Shown: piece after piece, positions 1 to 5,695 of the stretch
How the letters are laid out: each line of letters opens with the position of its first letter
Position numbering within the stretch: the first letter of the stretch is position 1
Assembly: GCA_030432015.1 (NCBI GenBank)
Contig: JAUIHJ010000314.1
Coordinates: 1-9,011 of the forward strand
Reading direction: 5' to 3'
Source of the DNA: a bacterium
GTDB lineage: Bacteria > Planctomycetota > Planctomycetia > Pirellulales > Pirellulaceae
DNA: 9,011 bases
Position numbers and translations under genes: made by a program
Notes under the pieces: generated by a model
The model's input: the letters and a program-made list of their open reading frames with translations, nothing else
Told to the model about the DNA's origin: nothing
Database searches by the model: none

Positions 1-696
1 CATGCCGTCGCCCAGTTCAAGGCCGTGCTCAAGCGACGCCACGACTTGTTTCTCAATCCCCGGTTCAATCACGAACCGGTCGACGATGGCGTCGATCGTG
101 TAATCCTGCTCTTCGTCGAATTCCAGTGTTTCCCCCAGGTCACGCTGCTCGCCGTCAATTCGAGCGTGACGGTAGCCGTGAATGCGAATCTGCTCGATCA
201 GATACTCATAATCTTCGCCGTAAATCTTGGAGACGGGGGCGCGGACTTCCACTTCCGTACCGCTGGCCAAGGAGAGCATGTGCTCCATCATCTGGTGTGT
301 TGTCTTGATCGGGACGGAGACTTCGCAGCGCGGGCAGTGGGCGTCGCCCACCGACGCGAACAGCATTCGCAAGTAGTCGGAGACGTCGGTCATCGTTCCG
401 ACGGTCGACCGCGGATTGCTGCCGATCGTCTTTTGGTCAATCGAAACGACCGGTGAAAGCCCGTTGACGAAGTCGACATCTGGTTTCTTCAATTGGCCAA
501 TGAAACGCTTGGCATACGACGACATCGAAGCGAGCAACCGACGTTGGCCTTCGGCGTAGATGGTGTCGAAGGCGAGCGACGATTTTCCCGATCCGCTCAC
601 GCCGGTGACCACGATCAATTTGTCGCGCGGAATCTCCAGGCTGACGTCACGGAGATTGTTCTCTCGCGCGCCCTGGATCTCAATCGTGGTTCTCAT
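1..696 (-). CDS. uvrA: UvrA-family excinuclease ABC subunit A, N-terminal 232 residues (3' end beyond left edge)
   Basis: The ATG start is at 696-694, and the frame is open without a stop to base 1. UvrA is the cytoplasmic, DNA-damage-sensing ABC ATPase of nucleotide excision repair, which loads UvrB. Seen here: an opening IEIQGARENNL; Walker A GVSGSGKSS at residues 32-40; the UvrA signature FDTIYAEGQRR at 43-53; KPDVD at 71-75; GLSPVVSIDQK at 79-89; NPRSTVGTMT at 94-103; and a CPRC cysteine pair at 121-124. Residues from about 130 to 232 align by eye with the UvrB-binding region of E. coli UvrA (RIDGE, then IVDRFVIE), with a shortened loop. Divergent positions (SMSSYAKRF where SLSAYARQF is usual) leave open a UvrA paralogue, but the UvrB-binding region argues for a repair-type protein. 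No clear Shine-Dalgarno precedes the start. The gene begins 43 bp after the 740-1696 gene on the same strand. Full UvrA is about 940 residues or more, so most of the gene lies outside. Confidence 0.93.
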   Translation of the reverse strand, partial: MRTTIEIQGARENNLRDVSLEIPRDKLIVVTGVSGSGKSSLAFDTIYAEGQRRLLASMSSYAKRFIGQLKKPDVDFVNGLSPVVSIDQKTIGSNPRSTVGTMTDVSDYLRMLFASVGDAHCPRCEVSVPIKTTHQMMEHMLSLASGTEVEVRAPVSKIYGEDYEYLIEQIRIHGYRHARIDGEQRDLGETLEFDEEQDYTIDAIVDRFVIEPGIEKQVVASLEHGLELGDGM

Positions 697-739
697 CACA
701 TCTCACACGTAGGAACAAGACGGCCCGGCACGCGGCGGG

Positions 740-1696
740 CTAAATGTCTAGCAGCAGGTAGGCCGGTTCTTCAACGTCGACCCGGCTCTTTTTGGTCAAC
801 TTGAAGGGCGAAGCATGCTTCTCGATAAGGCCCCGTTCTTCCAGCCATTCGCAGGCTGACTCCAAGTGCCAGGGGTAGATCTGGGTAAACGCGAAGTGTT
901 CGCTGATCTCGCTCAACGGTACGACGTCTTGTCTTTTTTTCAAGTAGTGCAGTACCGGTTTCAGAAATGCTTCGGCATGTTCGTCCAGGTAGGCGCGCAC
1001 GGCGTCCAATGCCGTTTGCAGCGTCTTCTTGACCGGTCGCCTGGCGATCACATCGGTATAAATCGTCTGGAACAGATCCGGCTTCAACTCCATGGCTCGA
1101 TAGATGATTTCGTGTTCACAGACCTCCCCGTGGGCCACGATCTCCAGCGCGGCAATCGCATGGGCGGCCCAGATCAGGTTTTGCTGGCAGAAGTTCAGGT
1201 CGAGCTTGACTTCCAGTCGCTTCTGGACATGGCGTTGCGCGTGGATGGCCCAGGTGGTCGTCGCCAACAGCTCTTTCTCGACATCTTTGGTCGCCGCAGT
1301 GTTCGCCGATTGAAACCACGACGTGATGGAGGCGTCGTCACAGTAGACCAACTCGCGGTGGGCGAAGAAATTACACGAGAACGACGTGCGCGAGGAACCT
1401 TCGACCATCTGCTTGAAGCGACTGCGCGGAATCAGTTCGACGTGCAGGTTAATGCCTTCCTCAACCAGAATCCGATAAATATCTTCGTTTTGCCCGTCAG
1501 CGCGCAGACGCTTCGTCACGCCATCGACCTCAATCACCCACAGGTGCAGCGATTCCTTTCGCCAGATCGTCTCTTCATCCAGGGTGCCGACGAGAACGGC
1601 GGCCAGGATGTTGCGGTCGTCTCTCAGCCGGTCCGTGAAAATCTCCACGGCGCGGCGATACTGGGCGAGCTTTTCTGTCAGGTCCGTGGCGGTCAC
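740..1696 (-). CDS. Nucleotidyltransferase-fold-like protein with C-terminal winged-helix-like region (YgxA-like), function unknown
   Basis: This gene encodes 318 residues with a GTG start at 1696-1694; a G-rich stretch (CGGGGG) about 7-12 bases upstream could serve as Shine-Dalgarno. Residues 1-110 look like a nucleotidyltransferase fold: helix, then LAAVLVGTL (31-39), then LHLWVIEVDG (50-59). The catalytic GS...DxD pattern is absent: GT is at 37-38, and Ser49 and His51 sit where the aspartates would be, so the domain is probably non-catalytic. The middle (about 130-240) is predicted helical. The last 65 or so residues resemble a winged helix (LSEISEHF, then CEWLEERGLIEK). This order recalls Bacillus YgxA-type proteins (nucleotidyltransferase-like plus HTH); that match is from memory and moderate. 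No signal peptide or membrane segment is seen, so it is probably cytoplasmic. It lies 43 bp upstream of uvrA, suggesting co-transcription. A long opposite-strand frame over the same bases has no recognisable domain. Confidence 0.8.
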   Translation of the reverse strand: MTATDLTEKLAQYRRAVEIFTDRLRDDRNILAAVLVGTLDEETIWRKESLHLWVIEVDGVTKRLRADGQNEDIYRILVEEGINLHVELIPRSRFKQMVEGSSRTSFSCNFFAHRELVYCDDASITSWFQSANTAATKDVEKELLATTTWAIHAQRHVQKRLEVKLDLNFCQQNLIWAAHAIAALEIVAHGEVCEHEIIYRAMELKPDLFQTIYTDVIARRPVKKTLQTALDAVRAYLDEHAEAFLKPVLHYLKKRQDVVPLSEISEHFAFTQIYPWHLESACEWLEERGLIEKHASPFKLTKKSRVDVEEPAYLLLDI

Positions 1697-1856
1697 GGCG
1701 GGGCCCCCGAGGGTCGATGGAAACGGACGGCGGAAAGAACACTTTAGTCTGGGGAGCGGGAAAGCGTAACGCCGGAAGGGGAGGGGGCCAACGCGTGCGG
1801 CGGCCGGTCGGCCTGACGCAACCGTGCAGCGGATCGACCGACCTGCCCGCTCCTCG

Positions 1857-3326
1857 CTAGGTCAGGCCGGTGATCGGCTGGCCGTGGTAGATGTGATGGG
1901 GGCGGTCGACTTCGTCGTGCCAGGCGGCGGTCGGTGGAATCCCCAGGGCATGATAGATCGTGGCGGCCATGTTTTCTGGCTTCTGCGGGCTGTCCGCCGG
2001 ATAGGCGGCGATCTTGTCACTGGCCCCGACGACATTTCCGCCCTTGACGCCGCCACCGGCGAAGAACAGGGTTTGAACCGCGCCCCAGTGGTCGCGACCG
2101 GGTTCCTTGTAGCTATCCGCCAGCAAGGAGATCTTGGGCGTACGACCAAATTCGCCACCCATTACAATCAGCGTGCTGTCCAGCAACCCGGTTTGGGAAA
2201 GGTCGTCAAGCAACGCGGACAACGCGCGATCCGTGGGCGGAAGTAGTTTTTCGCGTAATCGCCAAAATGCCTCGCCATGAGTGTCCCAGGCTTCGTTGTT
2301 GCCCAGGTTGACTTGGACCATGTTGACGCCGGCCTTGACCATCCGATAAGCCATCAGGAGCGACCAGCCGAAACTGTTGGCGCCGTATCGCTCCTGGGTC
2401 GCGCGGTCTGCGTTGGTCACATCCAGCACGTCGCGAATCTGCTGGCTGGATAGCAAGGAGATCGCCGATTGTCGCTGCCGATCGTATTGGGCGACTTCCG
2501 CCGACTCCTCGAGTGCACGCCGCTGGGCGTCAATCGTGTCGAGCAGGCCCAGCCGATCGCCAAAACGACGCGAGTTCATCCCGGCGGCCAACTTCAAATT
2601 CGGCGCTTGAAAGACAGTCGGTGTGTCGGACGTCGGATCCTTCTTCGGCAACTGGTGGAACGTGTATTCGGGATAGGCGCCGCGCCAGAAGGGATCGCCG
2701 TAATTGGTCGCTTCAATGAAGAAGGGATCGCGCTGTCTTCCCATCAATCCGCCGTAGGCTCCCGGGATCACGCCGCCGGACCAATGCACCAAACGTTCCG
2801 GTAAGACCGCTGCGGGGGGGAGGTTGTGATTGCGGGCGGGAACCGCGTCGCCGACGACGGACGTAATGGCTGGCCAGTCGGTGGGGCGCGGGACGCGGTC
2901 GCCTCGAAAGCCGGCCGGCGGCGTGCTGCGACCGGTCAGCATGTAAAAATGCCCCAACGTGTGCCCATTGGTCGGGTGCGTGAGCGATCGGACCAGGGCC
3001 CATTTGTCGCTGCGTTGGGCCAGCATCGGCAAATGTTCGCAGATCTCAATGCCGGGTGTCTGCGTTGCGATCGGTTTAAATTCGCCACGCACGCTGTCGG
3101 GTGCGTCCGGCTTCAGGTCAAAACTGTCCTGCTGCGCGAGCCCGCCGGAAAGAAAGATGTAAATGCACGACTTGGCTTGGCCAAAGCTGGTCGGGTTTAC
3201 CTCGGTGGCCGACGTCGTCCGCAGGGCAGCCAGGTGATTCATTCCCAACCCCAGCATGCCCACCGCGCCTGCCTGGACCGCCGTACGGCGTGTGATGGCG
3301 GGATGGCTCCAGCTTTGACGACTCAT
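1857..3326 (-). CDS. DUF1501 family exported protein
   Basis: This is a 489-residue DUF1501 protein. The family is related to the alkaline phosphatase/sulfatase superfamily, is heavily expanded in planctomycetes, and has unknown substrates. ATG at 3326 is preferred over a TTG ten codons upstream because GGGAGA lies 6 bases before it and the leader then fits. Residues 11-35 (ITRRTAVQAG, then a Gly/Leu stretch) form a twin-arginine-like export signal. Family hallmarks: LSGGLAQQDSFD (59-70, with Leu63 where Pro is common), RGEFKPI, GIEICEHLP, LVRSLTH, WDTHGE, GGEFGRTP (390-397) and GRDHWG (410-415), ending in GIPP and HHIYHG. Length is normal. Members often follow a DUF1549/DUF1553 cytochrome gene, but none is adjacent here: upstream lies the divergent dioxygenase, and downstream is a 160-bp gap before the nucleotidyltransferase-like gene. 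It is probably transcribed alone from the divergent region. The reaction cannot be read from the sequence. Confidence 0.95.
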   Translation of the reverse strand: MSRQSWSHPAITRRTAVQAGAVGMLGLGMNHLAALRTTSATEVNPTSFGQAKSCIYIFLSGGLAQQDSFDLKPDAPDSVRGEFKPIATQTPGIEICEHLPMLAQRSDKWALVRSLTHPTNGHTLGHFYMLTGRSTPPAGFRGDRVPRPTDWPAITSVVGDAVPARNHNLPPAAVLPERLVHWSGGVIPGAYGGLMGRQRDPFFIEATNYGDPFWRGAYPEYTFHQLPKKDPTSDTPTVFQAPNLKLAAGMNSRRFGDRLGLLDTIDAQRRALEESAEVAQYDRQRQSAISLLSSQQIRDVLDVTNADRATQERYGANSFGWSLLMAYRMVKAGVNMVQVNLGNNEAWDTHGEAFWRLREKLLPPTDRALSALLDDLSQTGLLDSTLIVMGGEFGRTPKISLLADSYKEPGRDHWGAVQTLFFAGGGVKGGNVVGASDKIAAYPADSPQKPENMAATIYHALGIPPTAAWHDEVDRPHHIYHGQPITGLT

Positions 3327-3785
3327 GCGATGTCTCCCGTCGAATGTGGGCGGCAAGCGAATGTCGCTCGTAGTGTTGGTTGGCAGTTGCGTGATGAATT
3401 CAGCGTTGCCCTAATATTCATGCGCGGCTAGATATTCAGGCTCGCAGAGATTTGGTATGTCTTCTTGGAGGGCACCGTCGCAGTCCCTGAGAACCGTCGC
3501 CTAGGCATGGATCAAGATTATCTTCGACGTTTCGTTCGTAGCTGCGTTCGCCCGTCCGTGGAGCACGGCCAGCCACCTTCCGGTGGCGGCAGCTACGGTG
3601 TGAAACGACTTCCAACGAGTTCCCACAGTATACAAACCTCCAGTCCGTTCTCGCAAATTCAAGGTGCGATGCCTCATGCCACAAGACATTCCACCCGCGT
3701 TGCCGGCCCAAAAGAATCTGGCACCTGTCCAGCGGCGCGCGTTTTCGGTCGACCATGACCATGGTGTCCAGCGGAGGCTAAGCGA
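3327..3785. other. Divergent intergenic region between DUF1501 and dioxygenase genes
   Basis: These 459 bp must carry the promoters of both divergent genes. An AT-rich patch holds the 7-mer ATATTCA twice (3414-3420 and 3432-3438, 18 bp apart). Read leftward it offers a possible sigma70-like pair, CTGAAT then TATTAG with a 17-bp spacer (each only partly matching consensus), for the DUF1501 gene. ACCGTCGC is directly repeated at 3474-3481 and 3493-3500. A small hairpin, GCCACC-TTCC-GGTGGC, lies at 3572-3587 without a U-run. No clear rightward promoter was found. Short open frames on both strands (3436-3762 minus, 3465-3758 plus) show no recognisable features and are not called as genes. Confidence 0.4.
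3333..3338 (-). promoter_or_regulatory. Ribosome binding site deciding the DUF1501 start
   Basis: On the minus strand GGGAGA lies 6 bases before the ATG at 3326. It supports that ATG over the in-frame TTG at 3356, which would place ten extra residues before the twin-arginine leader. Confidence 0.6.
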
Positions 3786-4688
3786 ATGAACCTCGATTGC
3801 CTGCAGCACTGTTTGACCAGCGACGAGCGGTCGCAGTTTAACGAACAAGGTTATCTGATCGTTGACGACGCATTGGATTCCGCCACCCGCGAAGCCTTGA
3901 TCGCTGCCGTTGACCGGCTTGATCAGGCCGAACGTGACCAGCGGGCAGGGGCCGATACCTTGCTCTCGGTGACAAATATCATTCATCGGGATGACCGGTT
4001 CGTCGAATTGATTGACTGGCCGCGTGTGTTTCCCAAGGTCTGGGGCATTCTGGGCTGGAATATTTACCTGTACCATTCTCACGCGGATGTGACGCCGCCG
4101 GCCAACCCGGCAACAACCAACTGGCGCGTTGCCTGGCATCAGGACAGCATGCGCGTCAACGACGAAATTGAAACGCACCCGCGGCCACGCTTGTCGCTCA
4201 AGGTCGGCTACTACCTCACGGACGTGACCGAATCTGATCGTGGCAATACGCTCGTCGTCCCGGGTTCGCACTTGACCGATGAACTGGAATTGCCGCAGGA
4301 CGGCGTCTCCAATCCGGTCGGCAGTCAACCGCTGCGCGTCAAGGCGGGCGCGGCAGTGTTGCTGGACCGACGTACATGGCATTCGCGCAGCATGAACCAG
4401 TCGGCCTTCACCAGGAAAGTTGTCTGGCTCGGCTACAGCTATCGCTGGCTCAAGCCCAAAGATGCAATGACGGTCCAACACTTGCTGGCCAACGTCGGGC
4501 CGATCAAGAGGCAACTGTTAGGCGATGGCCAGTCCGCCAACGGAGTCTACGATCCGGGCGACGCTGATGTACCCCTGCGAGACTGGCTGGCGGAACACGC
4601 ACCAGAGGATGCGGCCTGGACCAAACACACGCGGCCACAATCGCGACCGCCGGCCATGGTGCGTGGTACGAACCTGGGGCGGCAATAG
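3786..4688 (+). CDS. Phytanoyl-CoA dioxygenase (PhyH) family protein
   Basis: This 300-residue protein has an ATG start preceded by GGAGG (3773-3777) at an 8-base spacing. PhyH proteins are non-heme Fe(II)/2-oxoglutarate-dependent oxygenases that hydroxylate small molecules with release of CO2 and succinate. Seen here: the family opening FNEQGYLIVDDALD (18-31); an iron-binding HxD in WHQDS (His118, Asp120); the strand GNTLVVPGSH (153-162); the distal iron histidine in WHSRS (His199); and Arg210, well placed to bind the 2-oxoglutarate carboxylate. The facial triad is therefore complete and the enzyme probably active. There is no signal peptide, so it is cytoplasmic. The C-terminal 60 or so residues are polar and less conserved-looking. 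The substrate is unknown: many planctomycete paralogues sit alone, as here, divergent from DUF1501 and with no pathway partners in view. A 337-residue frame on the opposite strand is a shadow. Confidence 0.94.
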   Translation: MNLDCLQHCLTSDERSQFNEQGYLIVDDALDSATREALIAAVDRLDQAERDQRAGADTLLSVTNIIHRDDRFVELIDWPRVFPKVWGILGWNIYLYHSHADVTPPANPATTNWRVAWHQDSMRVNDEIETHPRPRLSLKVGYYLTDVTESDRGNTLVVPGSHLTDELELPQDGVSNPVGSQPLRVKAGAAVLLDRRTWHSRSMNQSAFTRKVVWLGYSYRWLKPKDAMTVQHLLANVGPIKRQLLGDGQSANGVYDPGDADVPLRDWLAEHAPEDAAWTKHTRPQSRPPAMVRGTNLGRQ

Positions 4689-4705
4689 TGTCGGCGAACG
4701 ACAAG

Positions 4706-4754
4706 AAAAAAAACGCGGCGGGGTCCCCTCTAAGCTCCCAGCTTCCCCGCCGCG
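4706..4754 (-). terminator. Strong intrinsic terminator pointing leftward
   Basis: Read on the minus strand, a perfect 10-bp stem (CGCGGCGGGG at 4754-4745 with CCCCGCCGCG at 4723-4714) is capped by a nested 5-bp hairpin (AAGCT-GGG-AGCTT, 4744-4732). There is an 8-base bulge at 4731-4724, and eight U follow immediately (4713-4706). Read rightward there is no U-run, so it is a poor terminator for the dioxygenase gene ending at 4688. No leftward gene is recognised between it and 5247. Confidence 0.7.
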
Positions 4755-4760
4755 CACGTA

Positions 4761-4794
4761 CACTTGCACCTCTCCCCAGGGGTCGCAAGTGCAA
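4761..4794. repeat. Inverted repeat with two alternative pairings
   Basis: CACTTGC (4761-4767) pairs with GCAAGTG (4785-4791) and the stem extends by ACC/GGT after a one-base bulge. Alternatively TTGCAC (4764-4769) pairs with GTGCAA (4789-4794). It lies 6 bp from the leftward terminator. Confidence 0.5.
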
Positions 4795-4823
4795 ACAAAC
4801 ATAGGCCGTGTCTGGCGCGTGTC

Positions 4824-4852
4824 AAAAAAATCGGCCTGACGCACCGAGGCCG
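4824..4852 (-). terminator. Second leftward terminator-like hairpin
   Basis: On the minus strand CGGCCT (4852-4847), a 9-base loop and AGGCCG (4837-4832) are followed after one base by seven U (4830-4824). The stem is only 6 bp. A further AGGCCG at 4803-4808 could compete for the same pairing partner (4832-4837). Confidence 0.4.
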
Positions 4853-4925
4853 GAAAAAACGAGAATCGGGCGGTAGCTTACCTGGCAAAAAAACCAAAGT
4901 GGCGCGGCCCATTTTCCCGATGTCA

Positions 4926-4990
4926 GGTGGCGGCAGGCGTCGTCACGGTGTTCAACTGGCGAAGCGCGCATTTCTGCACCGTGAGCCACC
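4926..4990. repeat. Bulged long hairpin, 14 bp of stem
   Basis: GGTGGC (4926-4931) pairs with GCCACC (4985-4990), and TCACGGTG (4943-4950) with CACCGTGA (4977-4984). The two helices are stacked on one side and separated by an 11-base bulge on the other, with a 26-base loop. No U-run follows, so it is not an intrinsic terminator. Confidence 0.5.
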
Positions 4991-5049
4991 GCGATAATGC
5001 GATGTTTCTCGTTGGATTGTGCGAATTCGCGCGCCATGTTACCGCCTGA

Positions 5050-5087
5050 CCGCCGCGCCGGTGGTTCGCGGCGGCCTCCGTATTTTT
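5050..5087 (+). terminator. Weak rightward terminator-like hairpin
   Basis: CCGCCGCG (5050-5057), a 9-base loop and CGCGGCGG (5067-5074) form a perfect 8-bp stem. Five T (5083-5087) come only after an 8-base gap, so termination would be weak. It could end read-through from the dioxygenase gene, or be part of a structured RNA on either strand. Confidence 0.25.
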
Positions 5088-5112
5088 GCTTGGTTTGCGT
5101 GGAATCCGCACC

Positions 5113-5140
5113 TTGACACTCGGGGCCGACCAATTACCAT
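5113..5140 (+). promoter_or_regulatory. Possible sigma70-type promoter of the small cytochrome gene
   Basis: A perfect TTGACA (5113-5118) is followed after 16 bp by TACCAT (5135-5140, four of six consensus bases). Transcription would start near 5147, giving a leader of about 100 nt. The -35 box overlaps one arm of a 9-bp inverted repeat (5114-5122 with 5189-5197). Confidence 0.4.
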
Positions 5141-5235
5141 TGTAGCACCCACCCCAGTTCCCCCCCCTCGTTTGGCATTCGCTTCCTGCGAGTGTCACCC
5201 AAATCGGCAAGTTCGGCATTAGATTGGTTTACTAC

Positions 5236-5242
5236 AGGAGGT
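5236..5242 (+). promoter_or_regulatory. Strong Shine-Dalgarno deciding the start of the small cytochrome gene
   Basis: AGGAGGT lies 5 bases before ATG 5248 and fixes that start. An in-frame TTG at 5224 lies upstream of this site and would put charged residues before the signal peptide. Confidence 0.8.
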
Positions 5243-5247
5243 TCACA

Positions 5248-5631
5248 ATGAAGAAATTTGGTTTGTTTCTGTTGGTTGCCGTGGTCGCCACTGCAATTAC
5301 CGCTGCCAGCATGGAAAACGCGACGGCGCTGCCCGCTTTTAACAAGCAGTTCGCCAAGACGTATAAGGATTCCAAGGTTGCTGCCTCCGCCAAGGCTGCG
5401 AAATGTAACCTGTGCCACGTCGACAAAAAGAAGAAGACAGAACGGAATGAATACGGCGCAGCACTCTCGAAGTTCGTCACCAAGGACGACTACAAGGAGT
5501 TGAAGTCCGATCCGGACAAGCTGGCAGCCAAAATCGAAGAGGCATTCGAGGAAGCTGGTAAGGTTAAGTCCTCCAGCGGCAAGACGTTCGCAGAGAAAAT
5601 GGAAGCTGGCGAATTGCCGGCCGCCGAATAG
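5248..5631 (+). CDS. Small secreted single-heme c-type cytochrome-like protein
   Basis: This gene encodes 127 residues. MKK plus a hydrophobic stretch (4-20) form a Sec signal peptide, probably cleaved near ALP (27-29). The mature protein of about 100 residues has one heme c attachment motif, CNLCH (53-57), so heme would be attached after export. A lysine-rich stretch (60-63) follows, then RNEYGAALSKF (66-76) and charged helices. Met118 is a conceivable sixth heme ligand, but no standard cytochrome c distal motif is visible. I know similar short 'NLCHxxxxxxRNEYG' proteins from planctomycetes; their partners are unknown, and electron transfer is inferred from the heme site only. The gene stands alone: promoter-like sequence and strong Shine-Dalgarno in front, strong terminator 30 bp behind. 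It converges on the large cytochrome/propeller gene. Strong signals and Lys-rich codons suggest high expression. Confidence 0.92.
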   Translation: MKKFGLFLLVAVVATAITAASMENATALPAFNKQFAKTYKDSKVAASAKAAKCNLCHVDKKKKTERNEYGAALSKFVTKDDYKELKSDPDKLAAKIEEAFEEAGKVKSSSGKTFAEKMEAGELPAAE

Positions 5632-5660
5632 TTTGCAGCACGTTCAAGCGTGAATCCCAA

Positions 5661-5695
5661 CAGCCGGACTGCCCAGGTGGTCCGGCTGTTTTTTT
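5661..5695 (+). terminator. Intrinsic terminator of the small cytochrome gene
   Basis: CAGCCGGAC (5661-5669) pairs perfectly with GTCCGGCTG (5680-5688), extendable by two A-T pairs, with a 10-base loop and a run of seven T (5689-5695). It starts 30 bp after the stop codon and is oriented rightward only. Confidence 0.9.

Larger units (their letters stand above)
4689..5247. other. Long intergenic region rich in hairpins and A-tracts
   Basis: These 559 bp between two rightward genes contain no convincing coding region. Plus-strand A-tracts of 8, 7, 6 and 7 lie near 4706, 4824, 4854 and 4887. Inverted repeats follow one another: 4714-4754, 4761-4791, AGGCCG/CGGCCT sets at 4803-4852, ATCGGG/CCCGAT (4865-4870 with 4916-4921), 4926-4990 and 5050-5074. 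Two hairpins are followed by U-runs when read leftward. The right end carries the likely promoter and Shine-Dalgarno of the small cytochrome gene, with a C-run near 5160. A structured leftward RNA is a possible reading; no known RNA family was recognised. Confidence 0.5.

Noticed and set aside
866..1747. A 293-residue open frame on the plus strand
   Set aside because: It lies antisense to the 740-1696 gene, has no recognisable domain or good Shine-Dalgarno, and looks like a GC-driven shadow; the minus-strand product has coherent fold features.
3572..3587. GCCACC-TTCC-GGTGGC hairpin as a terminator
   Set aside because: It has no U-run on either side and lies far from any gene end on the matching strand.
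3436..3762. A 108-residue minus-strand frame and a 97-residue plus-strand frame in the divergent gap
   Set aside because: They have no ribosome binding site, no recognisable motif, and occupy a region that must hold two promoters.
3501..4514. A 337-residue open frame on the minus strand
   Set aside because: It is the shadow of the dioxygenase gene, which has the full iron-binding triad and a good ribosome binding site.
4518..4997. Overlapping short frames on both strands between the dioxygenase and small cytochrome genes
   Set aside because: Their compositions are Arg/Pro/Gly-rich and unlike real proteins; several cross the terminator hairpin.
4822..5133. Minus-strand frame of 103 residues in the hairpin-rich gap, possible source of the leftward transcript
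   Set aside because: The translation has no family resemblance, runs through poly-U tracts and hairpins, and lacks a clear ribosome binding site. A short protein cannot be fully excluded.
4689..5247. tmRNA, RNase P RNA, SRP RNA or 6S RNA in the structured gap
   Set aside because: A GCCAGGTAA stretch on the minus strand near 4885 briefly recalled RNase P RNA, but the other conserved blocks are missing. No tmRNA ends or SRP tetraloop region were seen.
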